From the NCBI RefSeq assembly GCF_023159225.1, contig NC_063174.1, positions 27,115,983 to 27,179,982 of the forward strand: a stretch of DNA of 64,000 nucleotides, given 5' to 3'. Positions 1 to 10,877 of the stretch are shown here, in pieces; position 1 is the first letter of the stretch; each line of letters begins with the position of its first letter. Below the pieces are notes generated by a model that was given only the letters and a program-made list of their open reading frames with translations, did not search any database and was not told the origin of the DNA. Origin of the DNA: Perognathus longimembris pacificus. Taxonomy: Eukaryota; Chordata; Mammalia; Rodentia; Heteromyidae. Both the position numbers and the translations under genes were made by a program.

Positions 1-241
1 GTGCAAGAGTCTCTGGTCACCAATAAAAATATGGCTCATGCAACCATGGCAGATGGTTTACATATTTAATCAAACTCCAAAGGTTAACACCTTTGAGTCA
101 TTCTAGTTAAAAATCAAGATTTGTCATAAGATAAATATATTTATAGCAAAAGAAAACATCATTTGAGGGACATAATTTTACCTTAAGAAAACCACACTAA
201 ACAGAAAGGCAGACCTATTTTGGGTTAAAAAAGAAAAGAGA

Positions 242-446
242 GGGGCTGGGAATGTGGCTTAGTGGTAGAGTGCTTGCCTAGCGTGCATGAAGCCCTGGGT
301 TTGATTCCTCAGTACTACATAAACAGAAAAGCTGGAAGTGGCGCTGTGGCTCAAGTGGTAGAGGGGTAGCTTTGAGCAAAAGATGCTCAGAGATAGTGTT
401 CAGGCCGGGAGTTCAAGCCCCAAGACTGGCAAAAACAAAAAGAAAG
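242..446 (+). mobile_element. ID-dimer SINE, older copy
   Basis: The ID-like head begins at the GGGGCTGGGAATGTGGC motif and carries a Pol III A-box-like stretch followed by a B-box-like GTTTGATTCC. The second tRNA-like arm (GGCGCTGTGGCTCAAGTGG) runs to an A-rich tail. The head reads 'TGGTAGAGTGCTTGCCTAG', closer to the ancestral tRNA-Ala-derived ID sequence than the younger copies here. It is diverged and no clean TSD is visible. Sequences 5' of it (1-241) show nothing recognisable. Confidence 0.8.
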
Positions 447-528
447 AAAGAAGAGAGAGACAGAGACAGAGACAGAGACAGAGAGACAGAGACAGAGACA
501 GAGAGACAGAGACAGAGACAGACAGAGA
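446..528 (+). repeat. (CAGAGA)n/(GA)n purine microsatellite
   Basis: A-rich SINE tail grading into an imperfect CAGAGA/GAGA array. It probably grew from the tail of the preceding SINE. The open frame read across it (Arg/Glu/Thr/Asp repeats) is an artefact of the array. Confidence 0.9.
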
Positions 529-719
529 TTCTCGTTCTGTGTATTAAATACACCAATTGATAGAGAAAAGATCCAGGGAATACGGAAACTTAAAGTTACG
601 AAATGTAAACATTGGAAACACTCTGTTTTACAAAGAGTTCCAAAGTCAACCCCAGGGTTTTCTTTTTAGCCCAGAGTGTATGAATCTTTAGGTGGAGAAG
701 GGTAAGTAGAAGGGAAAAA

Positions 720-816
720 GGATCTCATTATATACGGAGGCTGGCCTTGAACTTGTGATCCTTCTGCCTCAGATTCCCCAATTTTGGAATTACAGATATG
801 TACCAGCATGCCCAGA
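720..816 (-). mobile_element. B1-like SINE fragment
   Basis: Read on the minus strand this is a diverged B1 monomer. The plus strand shows the characteristic order GGCTGGCCTTGAACTTGTGATCC, CTGCCTCAG, then GGAATTACAGATATGTACCA. The adenine tail end is missing or degraded. Confidence 0.75.
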
Positions 817-1329
817 TCTGTTTTTGTATTCATTTAAGAGTTTATTTGCACAGATTAAATTGTTTACTGTATATTTAATATTTGAGGACTGTGAAGCAGA
901 TTGCATATGTAATAGGGACTGGAACGAGATTATCAGGACAGACAACATTGCTCCATGACCTTGATTGCAGGATGGGTTGTTTGGGAAACAGTATTGCACA
1001 AATGAAAACAAGTATCAAACTTGAGTCTGCCCTTCCTTCTTTATATTTTAGGTCATATTCTGCTACAGATTGTGGCTGGATCTGTCTGCTCATTTGACAT
1101 GAGAACTCCAAGGGCTCTTTTTGTCATATTTAATTTAGGTGAATAAAATATGTCACTCTACAAGTTGGTAATGATAGTGCATCGGAATGTTTGCTCTGTG
1201 TCTCTGTCAGAAGAGTGCCTATAAATAGAAACCGTGAAACCATGTCAACTCCAAATCTAATCTAAACATTTTAAGACCAAGAGAGATTGCAAAAAGAATT
1301 TGTTCTAGGTCCAGCAAAGTAGATAGTGC
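817..1329. other. No recognised element
   Basis: AT-rich sequence. Short overlapping open frames on both strands (about 790-1111) show no protein-like conservation that I can recognise. Confidence 0.5.
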
Positions 1330-1545
1330 CAGTGAAACATGTCCCCCTTTCAAAGTGCTTTTCCATTATTAACCATTTTATTTACATGGCCTTCCTTGAG
1401 CTGGTTTAGTTTAACTGCCATTTTATGAGTGAATACATTGGCACATACGAGAAGACATTGTTATAGGCCACTAAATGAATGCAGTAGTCAATGGCCACAA
1501 CCAGCAGGGATGACCTTCCTTTGAGTCCATATCTTACCTTTTCTG
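1330..1545 (+). mobile_element. Probable MIR remnant
   Basis: The order 'CATTATTAACCATTTTATTTACA', 'CCATTTTATGAGTGAA', 'GGCACATACGAGAAGACATTGTTATAGGCCAC' follows the 3' half of a MIR (fragment quoted in pieces, heavily diverged). Boundaries are approximate. Confidence 0.4.
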
Positions 1546-1602
1546 TGCATTGTTAAGATATATTAAAATGCACGCACACTTTTCAATATGTGTAACTAAA
1601 CT

Positions 1603-1818
1603 AGTACTGGGGCTTGAACTTGGGGCCTTGTGCTCTACCTTGTTCTGTTTTGCTCAAGGCTAGCACTATACCACTTGAGCCACATCTCTACTTCCAGCTT
1701 TTGAATGGTTGTTTGGAAATAAGAGTCTCAAGACTTTTGCATTTGGGTTGGTTTCAACCCTGGATCCTCATATCTCAGCCTTCTGAGTAGCCACAGGCAT
1801 GAGCCACCCGTGACCAGC
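1603..1818 (-). mobile_element. Composite SINE (B1-like left arm + ID-dimer-like right arm)
   Basis: On the plus strand the inverted element reads ACTGGGGCTTGAACTTGGGG, then CAAGGCTAGCACTATACCAC, then CTTGAGCCACA, then a B1-like end CTGAGTAGCCACAGGCATGAGCCAC. This is the older, more diverged SINE class of the window. Confidence 0.8.
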
Positions 1819-1924
1819 TATATACATTCTTTATATCACGCAACAGTTTAGGATGACCTTGTACATATGAATGTAAAAGGAGCTGTCAGCTGTCCTGATT
1901 AGTAATGGCAGAGTAACAGGAAAC

Positions 1925-2090
1925 TGGAACTCTGGAGTCAAGCAGACCAATTCACACCTTGGCTTTGCCACCAGCCCTACCAGATGGGACAATCCTCATC
2001 TGGAAAAATGGGGCTAATGGCACCATCTTCACAGGTCCATTATGAGGTGAGTAAACAAGTGGGACCATAGTAATTGTCACATACCAGTTC
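1925..2090 (+). mobile_element. MIR remnant
   Basis: MIR core order: ACTCTGGAGTCAAGCAGACC, then CTTGGCTTTGCCACCAG, then a 'CTCATCTGGAAAAATGGGGC' block, then ATTATGAGGTGAGTAAACAA. The order is strongly MIR-like although diverged. Confidence 0.65.
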
Positions 2091-2528
2091 TCTTCTTCCC
2101 TTCCCATCTCATCAGAAAAATATAGTAGATGGAAAAACTAAGTATATCAGTGTTCTTTGCTACATTTCCTGAACAAACGCCAGATTGCAAGTTTACAGCA
2201 CACACTCTCACACAGCGCAAGTCAGCCTCAATTGGATGAACACAATCCTCAGATAAAAGCTAAAGGCAGTGCAGTTAATCTCCTTATTCTTCCCACTGTC
2301 TGCTGTTAATGTGGTATGCCAACAGGTGGGCTGTGGGATAAGGAAACTAGTATGGGTAGAGCTAAGCAGATAAGTATTCCCATACAGTCAGGATGGAATC
2401 TGTATATGTCAGCTCCCTTAAAAAACACTTCTCTTTCCCTTGGGTGCTAAACAATATAAGCAAACCACTTTCATAACCTCATAAGCTCAAAACAACTACT
2501 TAAGAAATGCTTTGCCATTCATTCTTTT
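2091..2528. other. No recognised element
   Basis: Unique-looking AT-rich sequence with no recognisable repeat, RNA or coding signature. Confidence 0.5.
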
Positions 2529-2674
2529 TCTGGGGATTGAACTCAGGGCCTCTTATTCTTGCATGACTTTTTCACATAAGTCTAGCATTCTACCACATGA
2601 GCCACAGTGCCACTTCCCTCTGAGTCTTGCTTGCTCCACTGCTAATCTACTACTTGAGTCCTACCTCCAGTCTT

Positions 2675-2734
<60 letters not shown>

Positions 2735-2761
2735 GCTAGGCTTACAGGAATGAGTGTCAAG
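2529..2761 (-). mobile_element. Composite SINE interrupted by (TG)n
   Basis: Inverted composite SINE: GGGGATTGAACTCAGGGCC, then TCTAGCATTCTACCACATGAG, then after the microsatellite TAGCTAGGCTTACAGG. The B1-like left arm is largely replaced by the (TG)n at 2676-2731. Confidence 0.7.
2676..2731 (+). repeat. (TG)n microsatellite
   Basis: Uninterrupted dinucleotide array of about 56 bases inside a composite SINE. Confidence 0.95.
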
Positions 2762-3394
2762 TTTGTCACTCATTCTTAAGGGAACTTTGCTGAAAAGGTA
2801 TTGTTTCAAATAGTTTTTACACCATTTTAGTGCTTTTTATTGTTACACTTATTGCTACACTTTGCCAGTGTGAGAACAAGTGTCATAAAGGGTTCTTTCT
2901 TATGCTCTGAAAAGTCATGGTGGCCATGACAGGAGGGGCTACACTCTCTCAAGACCCTTAAGTTGCTTGGCAGGAAAATTTCATCATTGTCATCCTAGAT
3001 CCCCAAACTAGGAAACCCAAAAACTTAGCCTAATGTGTTTCTCCCCATCTTTTCTGCAACCAGCAATTTCTTTAGATTAGACTTAGAACTAAAGAGTTTA
3101 AAACTATTTAATTTTGGTGTAAAAACATGTAGAGATAAAAAAAATCTCATTGCATGGCCTTGAATAAGGGTTCCAAGTTTTCACACCTATAAAGAAGGGG
3201 GCTGGTGGCAAGTTTGGTACTTTGAATACATTTCATGGTCTCCTAGGTGTAAAAAGTTGGATGCAATGGAAACCTTTCAACTAAGAGCTGGAAACCCAGG
3301 GTACTCACTAATCTTGATTCTGATAACATTTGTGTGAGGCCTTGACCTCTGTAGCTCTGGGCTCTCCATTTATATACTAAGAAACAATGGATAG
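2762..3394. other. No recognised element
   Basis: AT-rich sequence without a recognised repeat. The minus-strand open frame ending near 3243 runs into the adjacent SINE and is not a gene. Confidence 0.5.
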
Positions 3395-3612
3395 CAGAGC
3401 ACTGAGGGCTCAGTCCTATAATCCTAGATACATAAGAGGCTGAGATCTCAGGATTGTAGTTAGCCATCTCAGACACAAAAATCCAAGAGACTCTTATCTC
3501 CAATTAACAACAAAATATTGGAATAGAGGTGTGGTTAAAGTGGTAGAGTGGCAGCCTTGAGCAAAAAGGCCAACCAAGAACATTAGGCCTTAAGTTCAAG
3601 CCCCACTGTCAG
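3395..3612 (+). mobile_element. Composite SINE
   Basis: B1-like arm (AGTCCTATAATCCTAGATAC, GGCTGAGATCTCAGGATTG) joined through TCTTATCTCCAATTAACAAC to the tRNA-like arm (AAGTGGTAGAGTGGCAGCC, TTGAGCAAAAAGG) and ending GTTCAAGCCCCACTGTCAG. Substantially diverged. Confidence 0.8.
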
Positions 3613-3689
3613 AACAACAACAAAGTCAGTAGCTATATGGTGATTGTTATCATTAAACAGATTCTGATAAAAACTTGACTATAAAAGGG

Positions 3690-3850
3690 ACTATTGAGAC
3701 TATGAAATGGGAAGAAGGAGAGGTTAGAGGAGTGACAAGAGATGGTGATGGGAAGGGATGGTGAAGGTGATCTAACTATACTGTGTCCATGTATAGAAAT
3801 GTCATAATGAGACTTATTACCTCGTACAATTAATATAGCCAACTTAAAAG
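3690..3850 (+). mobile_element. Old L1-like 3' end
   Basis: Purine-rich stretch, then ACTATACTGTGTCCATGTAT, AGAAATGTCATAATGAGAC, and TCGTACAATTAATATAGCC. This order (purine tract, GAAATGTCA-like block, TGTACAATTAATAT tail) matches what I know of older L1 3' UTRs. It recurs at 16125, 31440, 32896, 33091, 58955 and 59345. Confidence 0.5.
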
Positions 3851-4765
3851 GAAAAGCTGAGCTCTCCCCAGAAAACATTGGACTCTGTTACTGCTCCTAT
3901 ATGGCTTGGTAACTGATGATACATTAGGCCTCTCTAAGAAGAGGAGGCACCATATCCTGACTAAGTGGGCTCTGTTATTCTGGTTGTAGGAACTAAGGAG
4001 GAACAAACTAAGGAGAAAAATACAAAGACACCAAAGTGAGATGCAGTGACCGCATCACAGCTAAAATGTCCTCTCCTTTCATGTAAATTTGTAAACCACT
4101 GAGCAAAGAAAGAACTCATGTCTGTGGCCTTGTGTGCATTCATCCAGGAAGTCAGCCAGTACGTTTCATTTATTTTGGATGTTATATGGATGAGAGAGAA
4201 TGAGAATGGGAAAGACAGTGAAAAGGAGAGAAACAGAGAGACCTAAGGACAGAAACAGACAGACGTGGAGACAGAGTAAGACCATGCACTGAAGTCCTTC
4301 CCTACCTAGGAATGCTGGACAGGAGCTTACTGTGTTTATAGGTTGTCCATCAGTGAATCTTGCGGAAGTGTGGAAGTGAAAAGATGTCCCTTAACCAGTG
4401 TCACTCTCTCTTAATTAAGACAAGACAGCAGAAGCCTGGGCACTCGTGATAGACAGAGTGACCTTAGATTTTCCTTGAATACTTCACCTTTCCCACCATA
4501 CTCCCCTCTTCCCTTCCAACTCAACAATGTACTTGGCACAAAAAAATCTAGCTTACACACCTAATGCTCCATTCACTCTGTGTTTCCCAAACAAAGACAT
4601 ATTTAAATAAAGCAAGTGTCTGTCACACTTGATGTTCCCATCTCAATGACTGAATCTTTGTAATTTCATAGCTGAGCCTTTCTAAATAAATTGTTTTAAA
4701 ACATCAGCCTTAATGGATAGATCAACTAGGAACTATGCCACAAACATGGTTACTAATAGCAGCTA
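3851..4765. other. No gene; purine-rich patch at 4190-4276
   Basis: Mostly unique-looking sequence. It contains an imperfect GAGA/ACAGA purine-rich patch at about 4190-4276. No coding or RNA signature was seen. Confidence 0.5.
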
Positions 4766-4769
4766 TACA

Positions 4770-4960
4770 GACTGAGCTTCACTAAGTTAAAATCTAAAAT
4801 CCAAAAGGCTCCAGAATCCAAACACTTTTGAGCGCTGTCACGTCCCAAATGTGAAATTTCACACCTAGCCTCACATACACAAGCTTCATGAATACTCACT
4901 TAAAACACTGGATAAACTTACCCACAGCTTGTGTGTATCAACTTCTATTTTTTTAATTTT
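4770..4960. mobile_element. Possible ancient DNA-transposon remnant
   Basis: The motif AAAATCCAAAAGGCTCCAGA followed by AATCCAAACACTTTTGAGCG resembles the 'AATCCAAAA...TTTTTGAGCGC' core of old mariner/Tigger-type non-autonomous elements. The terminal repeats are not visible, so this is tentative. Confidence 0.35.
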
Positions 4961-5115
4961 CTGAACTTCAGAAGGTTGTACAAGAGGATTACAACTTAAC
5001 ATGTCCATCTTAATATCCAGTGCTTCTTGATTAAAGTTAATCTTCTTAAAACTTTTAGCAAACATAAATGAAGTTTGTTTTAGGATTTAAATCCTATCCT
5101 ACAATCTCTCGCATG

Positions 5116-5195
5116 TTGTCTGTCTGTCTGTCTGTCTCTCTATGTATATATACATATACATATGTATATATCTATATATGCATATATCTATATCA
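5116..5195 (+). repeat. (CTGT)n then (TA)-rich microsatellite
   Basis: About five TGTC/CTGT units (5116-5137) followed by alternating TATA/CATA sequence to 5195. Confidence 0.9.
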
Positions 5196-5908
5196 AAATC
5201 CTCTCCATCCCTCATCACAAAACAACCAACCCAGAACAAAGCATTTCAGCCAAGTAGTATTCAAACTGTCTATGCATATTATAGATATTACATCTATACC
5301 AATCCGTACAAATTTAGAGATTACATTTGTCATAAACATTATCAAAGTCCTAATTTAAGTTTCTGTTTTCTCCTTGACAGAGAAAAATGGGTGGAATTAC
5401 CAATAGGGTAATTTTTAACAAAATGTTGATGATCTTACTTCAGAAGCTGGATATGTTTATCATAGTATCAATTATTTATTTAATGATACTACGCATTCAA
5501 TGCATAAGTCTGCCTGTGACACACCCTGTGCCAACCATAGCAAACAAAGTAGACAAAAACGGGCTCTGCCCTCAAGGATCCAGCAGTGTGGCACTAAGGT
5601 AAGAGGGACAAGTCTATGAAAGTGATGGTGATGTACAGAAAAAACTCAGATGTTAATCAGGTGACAAGGACCCAACTTACCATGGATAGACAAGTCACTT
5701 TCTTAATTTTTAAGCTGATCCTTAAAAGTCTAGCATTGACTAAAGAAATGGAGGGAGTGAGCAAAAAGAGGGAAAAGTGTATGCAAAGGCCAAGAATTAG
5801 AGATAACATGAGTGAGGGTGGGGTGGAGGCCATGTGGACAGGGCAGCAAGAGAACAAGATGAGGCTGGAGAAACGAGCTGGGTTAATGCAGTGAAATTAA
5901 AGAACTTA
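5196..5908. other. No recognised element
   Basis: Unique-looking AT-rich sequence. Several short open frames overlap on both strands, none with a recognisable domain. Confidence 0.5.
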
Positions 5909-6090
5909 GATTTTAGGGAGGCAGAGAATGAGAGAATCACAATTTGAGGTCAGTCTCGCAATAAAAATCATGAGATTCTATCTAAAAAATAAGTAGAGCA
6001 ACAAAGGACTAGAGGTACGGCTCAGGTGAAAGAGTTCATGTCTAGCACACAGAGGGCTTTGAGTTTGAACCCTAGTACCCACCTCTTATA
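5909..6090 (+). mobile_element. B4-like SINE (B1 + ID), diverged
   Basis: A B1-like part (GGGAGGCAGAGAATGAGAG, ATTTGAGGTCAGTCTCGC, GAGATTCTATCTAAAAAATA) is followed directly by an ID-like part (ACTAGAGGTACGGCTCAGG, GAGTTTGAACCCTAGTACCC). B1 followed by ID is the known architecture of B4 elements. Confidence 0.65.
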
Positions 6091-7200
6091 AAAGCAACGA
6101 AACAAAATGAATATAGATTTTATCTTAAGACAAATAGGAAAGGCTTTCAAAAGGATTTTGAAAAGCCCTCTCCTACTATGGGCACAGCAGAAAGGCCAGG
6201 TCAGTGGGGGTAAGAATGGATGTGGAAAACTGGTTAAAGGTCAGGTGATTTGGTCCAGGCAAAAGATGATATCATTTGAATCAGTAGAGTGATAGTGTGG
6301 AGAAGTAGCTGGGTTCAGAAGATATTGTGAAAAAAGAATCAGTTTGACTTTGGGACTGGGACCTGTGAAGAATAAAGGAGAAAGTGAACTTTGGATAATT
6401 CCCTTCTACCTGACTCAGCATTCATGAGCGGGGTGAATAAAGGAACATGCCTAAAGGCAGGGCTTAGAGTGTGGAAACATTGTCCATTGGGTTGCTTAAG
6501 AAAATGGTAACAAACGTCTGAGACTACAGGGTAAACCCTGTGAAAGTAAACTATAGGCTTAAACATATGAAATTGCCAATACTCAATTATTGATATTCAA
6601 TATTGAAGTAAAATAATAGAAATTTAATTAGGTCCAACATAATAGCAACAACACTGGTACTAATGCCTCTCTTCTGGGATTAACATAATGTTAAAATAAC
6701 CACTGATAGTAGATTGTCATGCCCTCTGTGACTTTCCCGTAGTCATCTTCAAAGAGACTCAACGAAGGGTACACAAGCATGCCAATAGCCAAACACACTA
6801 GAAGCTAAAATCAAGGTATAGAAAGACACAACTGCCTCACATCCAAGTGAAGAGAGTAAAGCTGTATGCACTACACAAAATTCAAATAAGTCCACTGTAT
6901 CATAAAGCTATTTTTTAGGGCTATTGGAAACACTTATCCAATTAACTTACAGCCTGCAATGAAGTTGGAGTTTAAAAATGGATTCACACTTATTTACCAT
7001 GAAACCAAGAAAATCAGGAAATTAAATGTACTGTTTGTTGCTAATTTTAAATGAGTGCAGGTTTGTCACTCTGTAAATAGCTTAGGCACACAGGTATGTG
7101 TTGGTGCCATCCTAGATCTTAATCTGTGTTTGGTTCTACAGTACACTGGAAGACTCCAGCTCTTTTATGTTTGGAATGTTATTAGATCACCAGTGCCTGG

Positions 7201-7202
<2 letters not shown>
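6091..7202. other. No recognised element
   Basis: Unique-looking sequence. No repeat family, RNA gene or exon was recognised. Confidence 0.5.
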
Positions 7203-7257
<55 letters not shown>

Positions 7258-7300
7258 CTCGCCTCTCTCCTCTCTCTCTTTCTCCTCTCTTTCTCTCTGC
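7203..7300 (+). repeat. (CT)n microsatellite with imperfect CT flank
   Basis: A pure TC/CT array of about 50 bases, then interrupted CTCTCC/TTTCTC to about 7300. The Ser-Leu repeat open frame spanning it is an artefact. Confidence 0.95.
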
Positions 7301-7518
7301 CACTATTGGGATTTGAACTCAGGACCTTGCACTGTTGCTTGGTTTCTATTCAAGACTAGTGCTCTATCACTTGAGCCATGCCTTTATTTACTCTTGGCCT
7401 TTTGCTGGTTAATTGGAGATAATAGTCTAATTTGTCTCCCAGGGCTGGCTTCAAACCTTGATCCTCAGATCTCAGCCTCCAGAGTAGGTAAGATTACAGG
7501 TATGAGCCACCAGCATCC
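7301..7518 (-). mobile_element. Composite SINE
   Basis: Inverted composite SINE: TGGGATTTGAACTCAGGACC, CACTTGAGCCATGCC, GGTTAATTGGAGATAATAG, CAGATCTCAGCCTCCAGAGT and GATTACAGGTATGAGCCACC in that order. Confidence 0.85.
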
Positions 7519-8312
7519 AATAGTCTTCCAAACACTAAGAGGAATATTCCACCTCCTCAGGCTGTGTCCTCTGCTGCTGAGACCCAAGGTTCGGAGCCTA
7601 TTTATGTTGAAGCTAAATCACAACTATAAGTCCTCAGGTGTCACTAATTGCCTCCACAATGTAAGATTGTTTTCACAGCACAGAGTCTTAGCCTGAAGGT
7701 CACTTCAAAATAGGGATTCACTTCACTGTGCCTCTGTTGTTAGTTTATTAGTCATGATTAATAGGGAAATAGATTACTAGTGAAAGATAAAATTACATAT
7801 TTACAAGATCCAAACTTGATATTAGCCTAGCATTTTTTGAGGTATTGACATTAACAAGTTGGGTTCTTTTACACAATATTTTCTATGTAAAGTCACCGTA
7901 GCAGATTGGTTTCAGTGGGTCTGTTTTCTTCGTTCCTTCTAACCCCCTGGAGAAATTTATACTTCATATTTAATTACCTTCTGTGCTTACTTTAGTTCTG
8001 AATTGCTTTAAGAAATAGATGGGGTGTTTTCTTTGATAGAAAAAGAATATTTTGGATTTTCATGACATTTATTTTTCTCAAGTAAATAACCCATATTTTT
8101 ACTCCATAAAGAGAAAAGAGCCTTTAGAACCTGCCAATTGTGAAAGACATTATCTACAACCCACTTAATGGAAAATTTTTAAAGTTTTAAGATGGCTACT
8201 TGGGTGCAGGTGGGAAGAACAATAATTCCTAATGTTTAGGAAGTTTGTAGGATGTTTTATTCAATTTTAGTTTTGGTCTGATTTTGCATTTCCTGAAACC
8301 TCCACCTTCTTG

Positions 8313-8313
<1 letters not shown>
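7519..8313. other. No recognised element
   Basis: AT-rich unique-looking sequence. No gene or repeat family identified. Confidence 0.5.

Positions 8314-8373
<60 letters not shown>
8314..8373 (+). repeat. (CA)n(TA)n microsatellite
   Basis: About 48 bases of CA units followed by about 12 bases of TA units. Confidence 0.95.
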
Positions 8374-8391
8374 CCCCATATAAGCTATCCA

Positions 8392-8839
8392 TGATGGTTA
8401 ATCTTGATTTCCAATTTGATGGGATTGAGAAATGCCTAGGTTAGTAAAGCAGACATTAGTATAGCAGACTTCCTGGCTTCCAAAAAGGATTAACTCAAGT
8501 GGAAAGACCAGCCATGAATATAGGTGGCTCCATCCCATTGACTGAGGGTCAGATGGAGTGAAGGGGGACTGGTGTGCTTCCCCTCCCCTCCTCCCCCCTC
8601 CTTTTTTCCCCTCCCCTCCCCATCCCCTTCCTCCTCTCTTCCTCCCACTGCCCTTATCTCCCCCTCCTTTTTCCTCTCCCTCCCCCTCACTCTTATTCTT
8701 GTTCACAGTCATGTGGCTTGCTCTCTTCTCCCATGCCCTCCCTGCCATAATAAACTGAAATGGCGAGGCTAAACCAATCTTTCCTCCCTAAAGATTCTTT
8801 CTGCAGGTATTTAGTCGTGGTGATGAAAACTGATTAGCA
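8392..8839 (+). mobile_element. MaLR-type LTR with polypyrimidine insert
   Basis: The left end reads TGATGGTTAATCTTGATTTC, then TTTGATGGGATTGAGAAATGC, GGAAAGACCAGCCATGAATA and TAGGTGGCTCCATCCCATTG. The right end reads CCATAATAAACTGAAATGG, GCAGGTATTTAGTCGTGGTG and ATGAAAACTGATTAGCA. The right end and the sequence after it match MaLR (ERVL-type) LTRs and their junction with internal sequence. A roughly 120-base C/T-rich block (8577-8695) sits in the middle. Family-level naming is from memory. Confidence 0.6.
8577..8695 (+). repeat. Polypyrimidine (CCCTCC/CTTCC) tract
   Basis: About 120 bases almost entirely C and T, inside the MaLR LTR. Pro/Ser-rich and Gly/Glu/Arg-rich open frames across it are artefacts. 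Confidence 0.9.
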
Positions 8840-9700
8840 CTGAATAGTGGTACCAGAGAAATGGGGTGGGCTTTTGCTGTAACCTTGCCTTTGGGACTGG
8901 TTAATGGGATGAATTTGGATATGTTTGAAGATGTTGGCTAGACAAATCACTAGAATTGACTTAATGGTCAATACTTGGCAAAGAACTTGTTTACATGTTA
9001 TCTTGTGAGACATTCTGGGAAGCTAAGAGGTGATGGATTCATTTGACTGAGGAAATTCGGAAACACTCCAGCCAGAATACAGTTGTTGCTGCCTACCTTT
9101 TTAGCCAAGTTCACAGCATTAGAACCATGAGCAAGAAAGATGAACAGAAATGTTGGAAGAGCTTATGCTTTTCCCAGAAAAGAAGTCTTATACAGTTGGG
9201 CACAAGAAATGTGTGGCTTCCATGCAAAAAGAAGGCAAGCCAGGTGTTGTGATGCATAAAAATCATCTCAGCTCTCACCACCCTGAAGCAGAGATTCATA
9301 CTGTGAGTCTGAGGCCAATGCAGGCAGCACAGGGAGACCTTGCAGCAAACAAGCAAAAACAAACAGAAACCAAACCTTTCTCCTCAGAAAGTTAGGAAAG
9401 ATGCCTTGAGGCCATCTCAGCAATTGACCATATTCCACCCTCTAGAGGTTCAATTAATTATTTTGGATCATCTGAAACACTTGGCTTTGAAAAGAGAGGT
9501 GAGGAAAGTGTTCCCCATGCCCTTCACTGCAAAAGCCACTGAAGCCATGACCCCATGGCACCCAGCTGCTGCTGACAGACCTTCTCGTCTTTTGTGATGT
9601 TAGGTTTGCAGGCATGCAGAATCCAAGAGTGATGAGAGTCTTTGACAGAGGCAATTTAAAAGTTGCTTTAATTGGGTCCATGAATTCACTAAAAGCAGCA
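8840..9700 (+). mobile_element. MaLR internal region remnant, interrupted by a B1
   Basis: Immediately after the LTR comes TAGTGGTACCAGAGAAATGG, GTGGGCTTTTGCTGTAACC and TTTGGGACTGGTTAATGGG, the start of MaLR internal sequence. GAGGTGATGGATTCATTTGA and GACTGAGGAAATTCGGAAAC fit further along. A B1-like SINE splits it at about 9239-9375. The part 9376-9700 is a weaker match. No intact retroviral reading frame remains. Confidence 0.5.
9239..9375 (+). mobile_element. Diverged B1-like SINE
   Basis: AGCCAGGTGTTGTGATGCAT, then GAAGCAGAGATTCATACTGTG, then GTCTGAGGCCAATGCAGGC, then GGGAGACCTTGCAGCAAAC and an A-rich AACAAACAGAAACC tail. This is the B1 order with much divergence. Confidence 0.5.
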
Positions 9701-10093
9701 TAAAGGCTGGGTACCCAGACCTCTCCCTTGGCATTTGTGCTCTTTGATCTGAGCCATTCTCTCTAGCAATCACTTGGCATTCACAGTGGGCTCTAGGAAC
9801 AACCACCACCATGGGTAAACATCTTCTAACAAAAGGCAAATGATCCTTACAGACAAGAAATGCCTTCTTCTTATCATCATTCAGCAAAAGACAAAACTGC
9901 CCCCAAAGGAAAGAACAGTCAAACCCTACAGCTACCCTGCAGTCTCCAGAGAACAAAGCAACAGACTGATGAACCAGGCCACACTTAGGACTCGGCACAC
10001 CTTCTTACCCTAGCCTACAATTCTCCATACTTAGCTTGAGACAAATGTCTGCACCCCTGAAGCCAGTTGAAGGTGATGGAAGATGTACTAAAG
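9701..10093. other. No recognised element
   Basis: Unique-looking or too diverged to assign. The 132-codon minus-strand frame over 9600-9998 has no recognisable domain and is probably chance. Confidence 0.4.
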
Positions 10094-10723
10094 AGTTGTG
10101 TTTTTAAGTGAAGTGAGCCAGACCCAAAGAAACATGGACTCTATGGTCTCCCTTATAAGGAATAATTATCACAGGTTTAGGCAAGTCACAGCAGAGGATC
10201 ACAAGAGCCCAATAGCTATACCCTTATGAACACATAAGATGATGCTAAGTGAAATGAACTCCATTTTATGGAAATGATTGTTATATCGCTGTTGTAACTA
10301 CTTTCAACGTGCTATGTGTAACTGTAGCTTCTATTATTGATGATCTTCTTGTATCCCCTTCCTGTGGTTGTACCTACACTATCTCTGTATCTTATCTGAG
10401 TACATTGGAAACCGTGTATACTGGTATTAGAACTAGGAAATTGAAAGGGAATACCAAATTGAGAGACACGGGGTAACAAAAGACAAACAACTACAAAAGC
10501 AATACTTACAAAACTGTTTGGTGTAAATGAACTGAACAACTCATGGGGGGAAAGGGAAAGGGGGAGGGGGGAGGGGGAGGGGGAGGGGGGGAATGAGGGG
10601 CGAGGTAACAAACAGTACAAGAAATGTATCCAGTGCCTAACATATGAAACTGTAACCTCTCTGTACATCAGTTTGATACTAAAAACTTTTTTAAAAAAAA
10701 AAGGAAAAAAAAAGTTGTGTTTT
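10094..10723 (+). mobile_element. 5'-truncated L1 3' end with TSD
   Basis: This is the last bases of ORF2 (GTGAGCCAGACCCAAAGAAAC) and the whole 3' UTR. The UTR contains the GACAAACAACTACAAAAGC block, a G-rich GGGGGA tract at 10555-10592, GTAACAAACAGTACAAG and ACATCAGTTTGATACTAAAA, ending in an A-rich tail. The body is about 10105-10712. It is flanked by the 11-base duplication AGTTGTGTTTT at 10094-10104 and 10713-10723. It is close in sequence to the copies at 34168 and 45600, so fairly young. Confidence 0.9.
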
Positions 10724-10877
10724 CAGGGCCATACCCATGGCATATGAGAAATCTCTGTTCTGTGCTCTTCACCATGTCTCTTTATTTGGCATATAGGGGC
10801 AAATGGCCAGACTTCATGGATATCCTGAGAATCTAATATCTGATTTTCTGAGAATCTGGACTCTAGAAGTAACTGAT

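Noticed and set aside
2676..2731. Regularly spaced repeats as a CRISPR array
   Set aside because: Simple dinucleotide repeats in a mammalian genome; no repeat-spacer structure anywhere in the window.
7055..7696. 213-codon plus-strand frame, the longest in the window
   Set aside because: It runs through a (CT)n array and an inverted composite SINE; the Ser-Leu repeat and following residues are repeat artefacts.
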